64,000 nucleotides of DNA from Aotearoamyces nothofagi (taxonomy: Eukaryota > Ascomycota > Leotiomycetes > Leotiales > Tympanidaceae): contig JADDTR010000007.1 in the NCBI GenBank assembly GCA_015345905.1, positions 806,001-870,000 of the forward strand, given 5' to 3'. The first letter of the stretch is position 1; the number at the start of each line of letters is the position of its first letter. Made by a program: the position numbers and the translations under genes. Below the pieces are notes generated by a model. It searched no databases and was not told where the DNA came from. It was given only the letters and a program-made list of their open reading frames with translations. Of the stretch, positions 43,780 to 54,559 are shown piece after piece.

Positions 43780-45036
43780 ATGGTCAAAATCCTCCCATTT
43801 GAGGTGGAAGAGGTATTTTCTCATGTCAAAGAACTTGTATACCATAAACTTACCATTTAATAGTGGATGGATAAATATGAAACAACTCCAAATGTCTTGA
43901 ACATCGCCGAGACTTGTGCAGCGTCCATATCAATAGATGATCTTGTTGGCTTGTGTGAAGATAAGAATGTTGAAGGACCTTTGAACACTTCAACGAAGCT
44001 TACTTATGGTACGATACGCGGGTCATCTGACCTTCGGGGTAGACTAGCTTCATTGTACTCTGCAAGGATTGGGTCTCCTCTCCCTCCAGACAATATTCTG
44101 GTGACACCAGGGGCCATTGCAGCAAACTTCCTAGTCTTCTATACGCTATTGGGCCCAGGAGATCATGTAATATGCGTATATCCTACCTATCAGCAATTGT
44201 ATTCTGTGCCGGAGAGTCTTGGTGCAGATGTCACACTTTGGAAGCTGAAAAGGGAGAAGAAGTATGTGCCAGATCTTGCAGAACTTGAAGGGTTGGTTAA
44301 GGACAACACAAAAATGATCATTATCAACAACCCGAATAATCCAACCGGGGCGACAATCCCGAAGTCCATTATGCAAAGCATCATCGACTTCGCTCGAGAA
44401 AGGGGTATCATAGTCTTCTCAGACGAGGTTTATAGGCCACTATTCACTGGAATCTCGCCAGTAGATGCCGATTTTCCCCCTTCCATGGTATCAATGGGAT
44501 ATGAGAGAACTATTGTCACAGGATCAATGTCAAAAGCGTATGCTCTAGCTGGCATACGAGTCGGCTGGATCGCATCGCGGGACCGTTCTATCATCGAGGC
44601 AATCGCTAGCGCCCGAGATTATACAACTATCTCTGTATCCCAACTTGATGATCGCGTTGCAAGCTATGCACTGTCAAGCTCGGTAATCCATGCTCTGCTC
44701 GGCCGGAATATCAAACTTGCAAAGGCGAACTTGGCACTACTAGATGCATTCGTGAGTGAACATAGTTCAGTGTGTTCTTGGGTGAAGCCTAATGCTGGGA
44801 CCACTGCTTTCATTTTATTTGAGAAGGGAAGAGACCCAGTCGACGATGTCCAACTTTGCTTGGATTTGTTGGACAAGGAGAAGGTCATGGTGTTGCCTGG
44901 TTCAAAGTGTTTCGGCCATGAAAAAGGATATTCTTTCAAAGGTTATGTACGCTTTGGATATGTATGCGAGACAGGTGTTTTGAAGGAGGGCCTTGAAAGA
45001 TTAGGGAAGTACATTCGAGAAGAGCTAGTTCGGTAG
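43780..45036 (+). CDS. PLP-dependent class I/II aminotransferase of unknown substrate
   Basis: Two exons, a 33-bp first exon 43780-43812 and 43864-45036, give 401 residues. The tiny exon encodes MVKILPFEVEE and splices to WMDKYETTPNVLNIAETC, a common start of this fungal subfamily. Fold-type I marks are complete: NNPNNPTG (residues 166-173), SDEVYRP with the cofactor-binding Asp198, and GSMSKAYALAGIRVGW with Lys235 for the Schiff base. It resembles the group around capreomycidine-synthase-like and other amino-acid beta/gamma-eliminating aminotransferases rather than a housekeeping enzyme, but the reaction cannot be fixed. No biosynthetic cluster genes flank it. The catalytic apparatus appears intact. 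Confidence 0.86.
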
Positions 45037-47075
45037 CCCTTGCTATTGCCAATAAAGCCAATATCAAAAGTGCAAACAACAAGCGAACCCTTCAAGCGCA
45101 ACCACGTTAAACATACCGTCTCTTGCAATTTGCCAAGCGAAACAAGAATAGAACCAAAAGAAGAAAAAAAGGGGAAAAAAGGAAAGCAAAAGACTCACCA
45201 GGTTCGAATTGAAACCTGGATACAGAAAATCCGAAGATTTTACTTAGATATTTCTTCCACCACCCAAAGCTCGCCTACTATGATTGCAGTCGTCTGATGT
45301 TGTCGAAGCCTTTAGTCCATCTCTTTTAACAGCTTGCTCTGAGTGCAGGCCTCTCTTCCTACCACCGCCACTGTCCCATGTTGTTAAAGTGTTTTTTGCT
45401 ATTTAGCTATATAAGGTAGGCATACTTGACACGGGGTTGGCATAAGGCTGTGATTAACTACGGTTTACTGTGATTGGACAGTTGAAGCGCCTCAGCGACA
45501 AGGATAGAAATATACGAGATGGTACCGTGAACGCCGGCTCAGACGGCTTTTGCTATTTCGAGAGCCTACCTCTTAAGATAATACAATACAGGTAAATGGC
45601 AATCGGGTGTTCTCTCGGTTGAATGAAATCTTGAAATTATGATACTTCAACAAACAGAGCGGGGAAGATGGCGATCAAAGGCAACACGAGTTATTTAAGT
45701 GGCTTCACGAATCACACATTCTGATTTTATATCATAGAATTCTTGCTATTGGCAAAGTCAACATGTAAATACAGATACCTCACTGCGGCAATCACCGCAA
45801 GACCGAGTTTATAAAATAGTTCAGTCATGTGCATAGTATCCAAGTTGTGCTTACACCAGTGCCTACCTGCCTCAATGGCAAGGCAGCAGTCAACGGAGAC
45901 ACGCTTCCTGCCGTATCTCGCACAAGGAGCATGTTTCTTTCCATGGAAAGAATGAGGCCATTGGAGCTTCAGGCAAGCTCGCGAGGCCAGATACGAGATG
46001 CTGGGCTGGAAATGGGCCTCAAGACCCAGATCGGCAACTGGGTTCCCCGCGTTTCCTCGTAACCAGCCACCACAGATATACGAGGTGCACTTCTGCTGCA
46101 CTCAACCAGTGGGATCGCCACACTGGCACGACTGGGTAACCACACCACACAACTGGCAAGAGACTTCACCACTTCCTTGAGGAAAATACGAATTGCCTCT
46201 ACAAAGCCCTTCGTCGGGACCGAAGCTACCCTCAACTGAATTGCCACGACGTCTCGGCTACCAAATCGGCGTGTGCCAGGCTAGAGATCAGAGGGCATCT
46301 TCTGTTTGACAGCTTCCTGCATACGAGGAGAGCCGATTGACTTCGTGGCTGCACTGGAAAGCAACTCTAGAGGCGCATCCAGGCATGGCTGTCTGTGGCG
46401 TGGCAGGCCATGTCGTCGCGGTACACTTGCTGCGTCGATTAAGCTCGCCCAGCAATCGCCATGACGACTACTGGAAGGGGCTAGAACTGACTCAAAAATA
46501 GATGCACAGGGCAGTGTACCAGAGGATACTCCTTCATGGCTTCACCTCGCCTGTTCTTTTACTTGCACAGTAAGAACGATCTCTGTTCGATCAAAATAAG
46601 CATCTCTTTAGTCATAGCTACTTAAGTGCCTAGGTTTCTACGCCATGGCCCCGCCTTCCCCTGATGACGATTGCTTGTCTTGGAGCTCAATGAGAATCAT
46701 AGAGGTAATCGGGCAGGCTGGCCGGACCATAAATGACATATCGTCATTAACTCACAATGCAACTACCTCCTACCTTATTCTACCTGCCTCCGACATACCC
46801 GGCCATCATCATTATTGTGCGACCTAAGGCACATCTGATGACCTTCCTGCCAGGCAGGGTCGGTTTGAAGGAGGCCACTATGACGATAAGTCTTTCTCTT
46901 TGTGATAGCTCAGCCTTTAGGCTCCGTATATTCTCGTATCGATGCTGGGCATGATCTAGTCTGCTGTATATAAAGAAACTCTGTTGACCCGCTCAGAACC
47001 CTCTCGTCAACATTCTCAATCACGACTATCACTTCATTCAGAGCTCTTCTAAATTCTATATAAAATTAAGTCGTC
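45037..47075. other. Two-kb intergenic region without a confident gene
   Basis: The first ~250 bp include an A-rich run and a small inverted repeat, CCAGGTT / AACCTGG (45198-45219). Between about 45830 and 46480 the base composition is richer in G+C and several overlapping open frames occur on both strands (45829-46062 +, 45727-46101 -, 45969-46247 -). None shows a domain or clean splice sites. This could be a decayed gene or a non-coding transcript. The last 100 bp are the 5' leader of the But2-domain gene. Confidence 0.35.
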
Positions 47076-48087
47076 ATGAAATCATTCGTTGCAATCCTTG
47101 CCTATGCCGCTGGCTCCAATGCTCTCATTGCTCAGCGATCATTGCCTTGCTGCTTCGGTCTTTCAGCTTACGGTGCAGTGACAGGTACTGTTGGTCAGCT
47201 TTCAGACGGCCAGAACAGAGTCAATGGCCCTCTAAGTCCAGCAACCTACTGTATTACGGATGACAGCATTACCGATGCAAACGGCCGCGGCTGTATCTTG
47301 ACTCGTAAGCTACCCCGTGCAGTTAATGATCCAACGGGACTACTTACACACAAAAGCGCCAACTACACAATTTCAGTGCGACGAGGGCGCGGCTCCCACT
47401 GCAGGGTTTTCCATCGGCTCTGATGGCACAGTCTCATATCAAGGCAGCACTACCTTTTACGAGTGCCAAACCGGCGACAATGGCGAAGCCAACATCTATA
47501 CGACTCCAGGAGGCACGAATTGCGGTGAAATTACACTCATAGCTGACAGCTGCTTCGCTCCCGCTCCAACTCCAGCCCCTGCCCCATCACCTACACCAAA
47601 GACCTGCCCGGCAGATTTGAGCGGCGACTACGAATACCCACATCTTATTATTCCCGTGGACTCATCCAATCCTTCTACCGCAGCAGGTACTAGCTACTTT
47701 GGCACAGTTTCGAGCACTGTCTCCTCAATCTTCAACTTTGACATCCCAACATCCGACTCTGGCAAGACTTGCTCTCTTGTTTTCCTCTTCCCCACTCAGG
47801 ACCAACTCGAGACCTCATCTTTTACATTCTCCGGAAATGGAGCCATTGATTTCGCCAAGCTTACCGGCGTTGCATCCTCTAGCACAACTGCATCTAATGC
47901 TCCAGGTATTGAGCAGGATTATGGTGCTATTACCGTCAGCCCTGGAAACAGCTATACGATTGCAACATTCGAATGCCCTGCTAACACGGCTATCGCGTTT
48001 GAGCTAAAGGCAAGTGGAGACACGTCGCTGAACTTCTTCCAGGATTACAACCCAAGCCCAATTGGTCTTTTTGTCACTATATGTTAA
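47076..48087 (+). CDS. Secreted protein with But2-type C-terminal domain
   Basis: Two exons, 47076-47304 and 47357-48087, give 319 residues. The N-terminus is a signal peptide (MKSFVAILAYAAGSNALIA). The acceptor CAAAAG at 47356, rather than the TTTCAG about 30 bp later, keeps frame and restores GCILTPPTTQFQCDEG, the usual segment in this family. A short Cys-rich domain is followed by an AP-rich linker (APAPTPAPAPSPTPKTC) and a C-terminal domain with EYPHLIIPVDSSNP, SIFNFDIP and CSLVFLFPTQDQ. That pattern is the But2/ubiquitin-3-binding-protein-like family, common among ascomycete cell-wall and secreted proteins. Function unknown; probably wall-associated. It stands alone in a sparse region. 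Confidence 0.8.
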
Positions 48088-49682
48088 AATGAAATTGATG
48101 GCAGGCATTAGTGTTGATGAGTTATGATGAAAATACACTCCTTGAGAAAAGCATAGCATGGTTTAATGATAATGTATTCTTTTTACAAATTGGTAGGTTC
48201 TTACTGGATAGCAAAAAAAAAAGTCCTTGAAATCAAAGCATGGCTGGTCGTGATTGCATAAAATGTTCCATCAGTTCATAGTAGAAATATCACATTCGTT
48301 TGTAGAGTCGTGGACCCCCATACACCGTTCTACAGTACCTAGTTAGCGCTAAAATAAATTCTAGTTCGGCTAAGAGATGCCTTTGACTCAACACCGATCG
48401 ATCTATAACTAACATCATATTACTCTGCTTGTCCGACAACTCAACTCCAAACTTTCAAAAACCTACGCGTTCAGCAAAGTCTAATTTCTGATAGCAGGCT
48501 TGTGATCGGCAAATATGAAACATTCGACAAGAATTATAGTTATGGATTAAATTCTGTCGGTAGATCGATGCACAATGGATAATAAGATGATTTACTGTCT
48601 TGGCACATTGTATGGATACCCTTGCTATTTACTTTCACTGATGCTAAATATTCTTAGAGAAGATCCAAGTTCCAACAAAACACTGTCAGCGCTGTTGATC
48701 TGGAAATTTAGTGATACTAAATCTTTTCTCGACAGTTCCAACCTTCCAACAACTGAACAAGTAATCGGTGGCGGGAAATAATTCGGTAAGAAACTCATCG
48801 GTGGTTAAGAAGACAACGACAGCAAGATGTACCGGTGCAAATTAAAAGTCTATCAAACTTATCAATAGGAGATATAAAATATCCATGGAGAAGCAGAAGC
48901 AGATACTTGATATTTACCTATCGGAAACCAGAGTTGTCGGAATTCCTTTTCTCAGCAATCAACAAACACGCACATTGAAATTTCTGCTCCTGCTCCTACT
49001 CCTTAGCAAATAAATAATAACTGAAAGGCCGTTGTTAGAAACTGTTGAAAGGAAACTAGACTTGGGTCTATAAGAATACTTTTGCCATATCAGCAGGAAT
49101 GGTGAGTGGTACCTATTCTATTACAATCCAAATTCCAAACGCACTTTCCAATGACTGACAATCTGGACTTCTCGATTCATTTTAGACTATCTTGAATACC
49201 GAGAAAAGAAGCCGGAAATCGGCTTTAGCCTTAAAACACCCGTCAGTTACTGACAACAGAAAAGATATTGGTCTCTCGGCTTTTCGACTGCTGGATAAGA
49301 AAAGGAAATGGTAGATTTGGAACAACTCTTGATTTTACAGAATCATCCATCAATAATCGACAGGTGCCTTTCCTCTATTCTTGGTCTCTGAGCCTGCACC
49401 AAGGTTATAATAAACTAAATTCTAAAATTTGAGTAGCAATATATAAAAAACGCCAATCTCAATCGCCGGCAAGTAGTACTCGAGCTCAAGCTTCGCTCTT
49501 GCTCTCGCTAATCGGATTCGAGCAAGACCCATTAGGCAAGAGACTATATAAGGGGCTTCCTCCCTCCAACTTTTTCTTCTCCAACCATCCACCATCTCCT
49601 CCAGAGAACACTTCCTCAGTAACAGGAGTGTCTCTGCCAGCGACAAACCCAATAACAACGACAAACTTGCTATCAACGACAA
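48088..49682. other. AT-rich intergenic region
   Basis: About 1.6 kb without a convincing frame; the longest is a 68-codon ORF at 48575-48781 with no motif. An A-run lies near 48211-48222. It probably holds the 3' end of the But2 gene and the promoter of the SET gene. Confidence 0.4.
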
Positions 49683-50031
49683 GCATTCAAAATGCAGACA
49701 CCCGTCGTCCTCGCGGACGACTTCTCAACGTGGTATTCTGGCAAACGCTGGATTTGGAAACCGGTAGGCCTCTTGCTCTTCTCACCATACTCGTCGCCTT
49801 TGCTTTCTCCCATATTTTGTGCTATTCCTTCCTGCTTTCGATTCGTTAACCTCTTGGTTACTGAACCGACTTCTCACTGGTACCGAACTGCATATTTCCT
49901 ACCATACTTTCACAAATACCCCTTACTACTGCTCATCCTTCGCATCCAATGTCTCCAATTCTTACATTTTTTTCTTATATATATATATATATCCCCTAGC
50001 TGACTTGTGATAGACGACGAGGCTGCCTTCA

Positions 50032-50789
50032 ATGGCGAGCACAGTACTAAGTGCGTCTCAGGACAATAGCGGCGACAATTCGGCTGGTGACAACGGTGTG
50101 AATGGAAACCATTGCACTACCAACGAGCTATCTGGAGCTGCCCCCTCTCAACTTTCTCCACCCACCCTCATCAACACCCCAGCCATCCAATCTTCATCCC
50201 TCCCTAATATCCCCACTCCCTTCTCTCATCTCTTCAGCATTGAACTATCTCCTAAGGGTGGCTACGGCTGCTTTGCGCTAGTCGATATCCCAATTGGCAC
50301 TAAAATCCTCCACGAGCAACCGCTTTTCCAATCGGATCTAGCCAATGTTGGCGGAGAGTTTGAGAAACTTACTGCGGAGGAGAAGAGTTTGTTTTGGGGG
50401 CTGCATAGTTACGATGCTATCGAGCCAGATGACGGGGTTCTAGCACGGTTTCTGACAAATCGGTATGTAGCCATCTCTAGCATGTTGATAAATCCAAAAC
50501 GCCATCCTCTAACGCTACAGTTAGGTTCGTGACGTCTCGTTCCCTCTGCGGCATCTTCCTCATCGCTAGTCGCTTCAACCATTCCTGCAAACCTATTTGC
50601 CAATACGGTTTCAGCGACTCTGAACAAGAGCTGCAGGTTTGGACCACCGAAGAGGTGATGAAGGGAGAGGAGATCACAATTCGGTATGCAAAATGGCCGT
50701 TATATTTGGCTATGAACTATGGGTTTTTGTGTAATTGTGGATTCTGTGAGGGGCCAGTTCCAACGACCTTGACATGGAAAAAGTGGTAG
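50032..50789 (+). CDS. Small SET-domain protein (putative lysine methyltransferase)
   Basis: Two exons, 50032-50462 and 50525-50789, give 231 residues. After a ~65-residue Ser/Asn/Pro-rich leader, the SET fold starts at SPKGGYGCFALVDIPIGTKIL. The junction restores LTNRFVTSRSLCGIF. Catalytic elements follow: RFNHSCKPICQYGF (the RxxNHSC pseudoknot motif), EEVMKGEEITIRYA and a short post-SET CNCGFC. The usual NHSC-x-PN reads NHSC-K-PI here. An alternative start is possible at 49692 (MQTPVVLADDFSTWYS), with donor GTAGGC at 49762 and acceptor GATAG at 50014. It would join in frame and add ~30 residues. The substrate may be a histone or another protein and is not inferable. Closest to short fungal SET proteins rather than MYND-type ones. 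Confidence 0.78.
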
Positions 50790-51345
50790 GGGAAAGGAGA
50801 GGACAACGGAAAAAAATTCATCTACTATGCTGGAGATTAGGTCGAGAGATCCTAAGACTCATTGGCTACAGATGATGGATAATCGGTGGCTTCGGGATAG
50901 GGGTGGGTGTACTTGTACATTAGAAATAGAGATAAGAGAGATAGAAAATTAATACGTCAGAGTGGCATCCTTAATTCATTCTTCTCTGTTAAGTTAGTCG
51001 TCATGAATAAATAGGCCCACGAAGAAAAGATTCTGGTGAACACATACTATACACTATGATCATAATACCATTAAGAGACTGCCATTTAATCATCGCTGCT
51101 CATGATAAATTAATATGACTTATATCTCTACGGCTTTGCCAAGAATTTGGCAAAAGAGAAAACTTAAGAACCTCTTGCTTGGGATGGTACCTAAGAACAT
51201 AGATACAGCCACCTAAACCAGACAGGACAAAAAAGGGCATCAATTTTAGACTGCAAACCACGCAGCACTCTCTCTGCAACGGCAACGACTCTGTACAGAA
51301 GAGCAGTGGCAGACGTCAATGAAAGCAGCAATCAATTCCACGCCT
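50790..51345. other. Convergent intergenic region
   Basis: 3' flanks of the SET gene and the minus-strand hypothetical gene. No feature was recognised. Confidence 0.4.
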
Positions 51346-52088
51346 CTATGCTCTGACAAAGCCTCTCCGGCTGCCCAATATCTTCCCAAGCAAGATCCGT
51401 GAAGGTCCACCGCCACCACTACATCCAGCCTCGCCATCAGCTTCTATTCTCGTGCGCTACGATTGTAGAAAAAGGATGAGAGATGGGTATTTGGGATTGA
51501 GAGTTGGGATGATGTGACGTAGAGGAGGAAGTGAAGGGGAGGCAGACAAAGGGAAGTAAACAAAGGGAAACATACACTCGGAACATAACCCTCCTCAGCA
51601 ATCGTGTCTGCATTTTCGCGCCCATAAAGCATCATCAGCAGTATGCGTTTGCCGTGAATCGTAAGCCTGACGTTTCCCGTGCGAACCCCCTTCTTCCGCC
51701 TCTCAACTCGGGGAGTGGATCGGTCCAACACCTCGAGGAGATCATTGGTGCATAAAGCGCCTGCCTCGATGGCTGATTTGAGATCTCGCTTCAGATCCTG
51801 CAGGCCTTCGGGGAGTCTTGATGGCGGATTGTAGATCTGGGAAGAATTCTCTAGGGCTGCCTGGGTCTTGTCTTTGGGAGTATCATCATCTGGAGCCTTT
51901 GCAGAGGAGGCTTGGGATAGAGGGGGTTTGGAGGAAGGAGGGGATGTTGGAACCGTCACGGCTGCGAGATTGCGCATGTTGCCGAGAGGAGCGGTGTTTT
52001 GACCGTCGTCGTTTTCGATGGAGGTGTTGTTGGGGTCGAGGTAGGCAAATGTCATTCCAGCGGGGAGAAGGGGCCATGGAGGACGCAT
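51346..52088 (-). CDS. Hypothetical protein, disordered N-terminus with charged helical centre
   Basis: Proposed exons 52088-51576 and 51456-51346 join in phase 0 (donor GTATGT, acceptor CGTAG) and give 207 residues. The first ~90 residues are Pro/Ser/Thr-rich. A likely structured part follows: LPEGLQDLKRDLKSAIEAG, DLLEVLDRSTPRVERRKKG and LTIHGKRILLMMLYGREN. After the junction the sequence is RTRIEADGEAGCSGGGG. I recognise no family. The ATG at 52088 is chosen because the frame upstream, to 52376, is compositionally odd and includes a run coding for Pro/Phe opposite a G-rich tract. The second exon is weakly supported. Function unknown. Confidence 0.45.
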
Positions 52089-52570
52089 TTGTAAGGATTT
52101 CGATAGGGGCTTACGATAAGGTGAGTTGATTATCTTAGATGTAAAGTGCACCCTTCTGTTGGCTAGATAAAAGTGCGAATAAAATGGAGGTTTGGTGGGA
52201 AGGATGCTGTAATTATAAATTTCATTTCGGAGGAAGAGTTGGCAAATGTGTAAATGGTACATTGACTGAAAAAAGCGAACTTGTGGGGGGGGGGAGGGGG
52301 GGGGGAAGAGAGGAGGAGGAGTTACTAGCGAAGAATTATAGTTTCGTTGAATCATAGTATTATTGATGACTTTCAACGAAAATAGTCATAAATTGCGATT
52401 TAATTAACTGAACCTACGGCCCAGTTTACACGCTCTCGACTGTAGCCGCTACAAACCCCCGATTCTCCTATATTTCCCTCAACCTTCCCTCCACCCTCAG
52501 TATCTCGTGCTAAGTTGCTCACTTGATTGAGCACACTAACAAACCTAATAGCCACCCGTACGTCTTCATA
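52089..52570. other. Divergent intergenic region with G-rich tract
   Basis: Between the divergent starts of two hypothetical genes. A G10-A-G10 tract lies at 52285-52305, followed by a purine-only GAAGAGAGGAGGAGGAG stretch. It could form a quadruplex or triplex, or be prone to slippage. Confidence 0.6.
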
Positions 52571-52885
52571 ATGGCTGCTAAGAACGCCATGAACGCCATG
52601 AACGGCCATATTCATGTCCCAGTGAACCCTCTGAATGAAGCTCGCATATTCATCCACTCCGCTATCCATATAATTCCCTGGCCCCAATTCCAACAGGAAG
52701 CAGCAATGATGGTCCAGCAGGGAATCATAAGCCCCCAGCTTGCAGCGCGCTTGAGGTGGTTTCTGAGGGGGCCGCTGAGACATGTGTCGATGGGAGGGGA
52801 ACTACATGCTGGAGATTATGTCATGGCGGCTAGGGTGCTGGAGGATGTAGGGGATGCTGTGTTTGGGGAGTTGAAGAATGGATAG
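52571..52885 (+). CDS. Small hypothetical protein (104 residues)
   Basis: A single open frame starts at ATG 52571 (MAAKNAMNAMNGHIHVPVNP) and ends at 52885. The protein has an amphipathic, mostly helical look: ARIFIHSAIHIIPWPQFQQE, GIISPQLAARLRWFL and GDYVMAARVLEDVGDAVFG. No motif or family is recognised. An in-frame ATG 48 bp upstream is possible. The overlapping minus-strand frame (52400-52783) is less protein-like. Support comes only from composition and the uninterrupted frame, so it may be a chance ORF. Confidence 0.4.
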   Translation: MAAKNAMNAMNGHIHVPVNPLNEARIFIHSAIHIIPWPQFQQEAAMMVQQGIISPQLAARLRWFLRGPLRHVSMGGELHAGDYVMAARVLEDVGDAVFGELKNG

Positions 52886-53450
52886 TGGTGAGAGGATATG
52901 GTGAATTGCCGATTGCATGATAGGGAACAGGAACAGAGCTAAGATGATTGGAACTGTAGAATAAATGGTTGAGCAGTCAGCAACTTTATCGAAGAGTTTT
53001 CTATAGCTCTACTCTTTCTCTCTTATTTAGGGGTAGGATAAACAGGAGATCTAGGATGGAACTTGCCTAAAACAGAACAGAGATTTGAAAAAGGAGAGAT
53101 GGTAAAAGGAGAGATAGTAAAAGGAAGGGACACCCACGGTGCAGTATGATAAGAAGCCAGACTTTATTGTTTCTCCAAATATGGAAGATACTCGTTATCC
53201 TTCAACTCACTCTTTCTTCACACATCATTTCATGCATTTTGCCTTCTCGTTCAACACATGCTTCCAAGAACTATTCAAGCCAAGAGTTACATTACGAATC
53301 AGGATTGCTAATCTCCAACTGGGAGGATCAACTAGGAGAAGCATTACTACTCTTTTCGACTTGGAGTCCGAAATCTGAGTTCCAGAAGCTGGAGTTCGGA
53401 ACTTGGCCGCCATCGTGGCCCCTTCATTGCGTTTGCAAAACTCCTGGGCG
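52886..53450. other. Intergenic region
   Basis: Short frames only. A small direct repeat GGAGAGATGGTAAAAGGAGAGATAGTAAAAGG-like pattern near 53092-53125 (two ~16-bp units) was noted. Nothing else. Confidence 0.35.
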
Positions 53451-54234
53451 ATGACGGAGGATACTACAATCACGAATGAGGACACAGGACCAGACAGTAC
53501 GGTACAAATATCTGTCGAGCAGTTCCATGCATATCATATTACTCGAAGGTTTTATAACAATTGTAGTCTTAATACCTCAGAAGACATTCCTTTTTCGGAG
53601 CTCTGGAAGGTTCTTCGTTTCTGGGCGGACCCAATGCGTGGCTGGGCTGGGCGCCTATCAATAGATGTGGCTCTTGCACGAAAGTATGGCATTATCGCAT
53701 ACAACGAGGACCTGAGTGTTGAGATCGACTTCATACTGGAAAGCCTGGTTCCTAAATTGGTGGTCAACAATGGACGAGATACCGCATATTGGAGAGGTTA
53801 TTGCATACCTCTCGACGAGGATGTTTTCCGTCAGATGTATGCTGTACTATGGCAGATACAATGTATAATATATGGACCATGTAAGCGCCACCCTTCCCGT
53901 TCATCCGAGAATAATAGCAGAGATACCTTGAACCAAAGGAGGTTCCTGTCAGAATGAACTAAACATCTCTGACTCCTCACTAGATGGCTTGACTCCTGTG
54001 TAGATCTTGCGGGATACACTGGCATTGGGCCGTAGGCCTGGGCCCGAAACTCTAGAGGTAGTAAGAACGCGTTTAAACGAGATACAAAATCCCAATGACG
54101 AAGATGGAGCAGCTCTTGATGCTAGGGAGCAAGAAGCGTTGGCACGTGGAAGAATGATGGTACAACAAGTTCCCAGTTCGGCATGGATTGCCAGAACGCC
54201 GGGAACAGGAGTAATTCATCGGGGCATTCAATAG
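53451..54234 (+). CDS. Hypothetical protein, exon structure uncertain
   Basis: Two coding-looking stretches are seen. The first starts at ATG 53451 (MTEDTTITNEDTGPDST) and holds a compact-looking domain, for example ELWKVLRFWADPMRGWAGRL, DVALARKYGIIAYNEDL and VFRQMYAVLWQIQ, up to a donor GTAAGC at 53881. The second is a charged segment that ends in SSAWIARTPGTG. The most obvious acceptor (TGTAG at 54003) breaks frame. An acceptor GAGGTAG at 54061 keeps frame and joins to RTRLNEIQNPNDEDGAAL. The intron would then be about 180 bp. The alternatives are a truncated first-exon protein or a decayed gene. No family recognised. Confidence 0.35.
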
Positions 54235-54237
54235 GAT

Positions 54238-54559
54238 AAACCGTTTATCGTCTCATTTGTCGACTAGCTCTGACGGTTGTCTGGGTCCTGGAGTTGGGTA
54301 CAAGACTCAGCTCTCGAATAGCGCTTCCATCTTGTATTGCCACTTTTGTGGTAATATTTGAAGCTGTTTTGCTATACTGTATTTCGTTCCACCTTTTGTT
54401 CATGCTTAGGGTATGAAATAGAACCTTCTGCTACCCCAGTAGGAGTCAAAGCTCACGAATGCTAGACTTCTCAGGTTCGTCCAGGAGTAGCATTTGAAAA
54501 TATCCATTAACGCCCGCAATGCGACTGTGCACATATAATACATATATCGTTCTGTCCAC
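54238..54559. other. Convergent intergenic region
   Basis: 3' flanks of the hypothetical gene and the uS8m gene. Nothing recognised. Confidence 0.4.

Noticed and set aside
45198-45219. GGTTCGAATTG within an inverted repeat, like a tRNA B box/T-arm
   Set aside because: No A box or acceptor stem lies at tRNA spacing on either strand; it is just a small inverted repeat.
47357-47387. Acceptor TTTCAG ~30 bp downstream in the But2 gene intron
   Set aside because: Using it breaks the reading frame and loses the TPPTTQFQCDEG segment; the acceptor ending at 47356 keeps both.
48120-48200. Second C-box-like ATGATGA downstream of the But2 gene
   Set aside because: No CTGA with a pairing terminal stem follows; it is in AT-rich 3' UTR-like sequence.
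52400-52783. 127-codon minus-strand ORF overlapping the small plus-strand gene
   Set aside because: Less protein-like composition and no supporting signals; the plus frame has better amphipathic character, though neither is certain.
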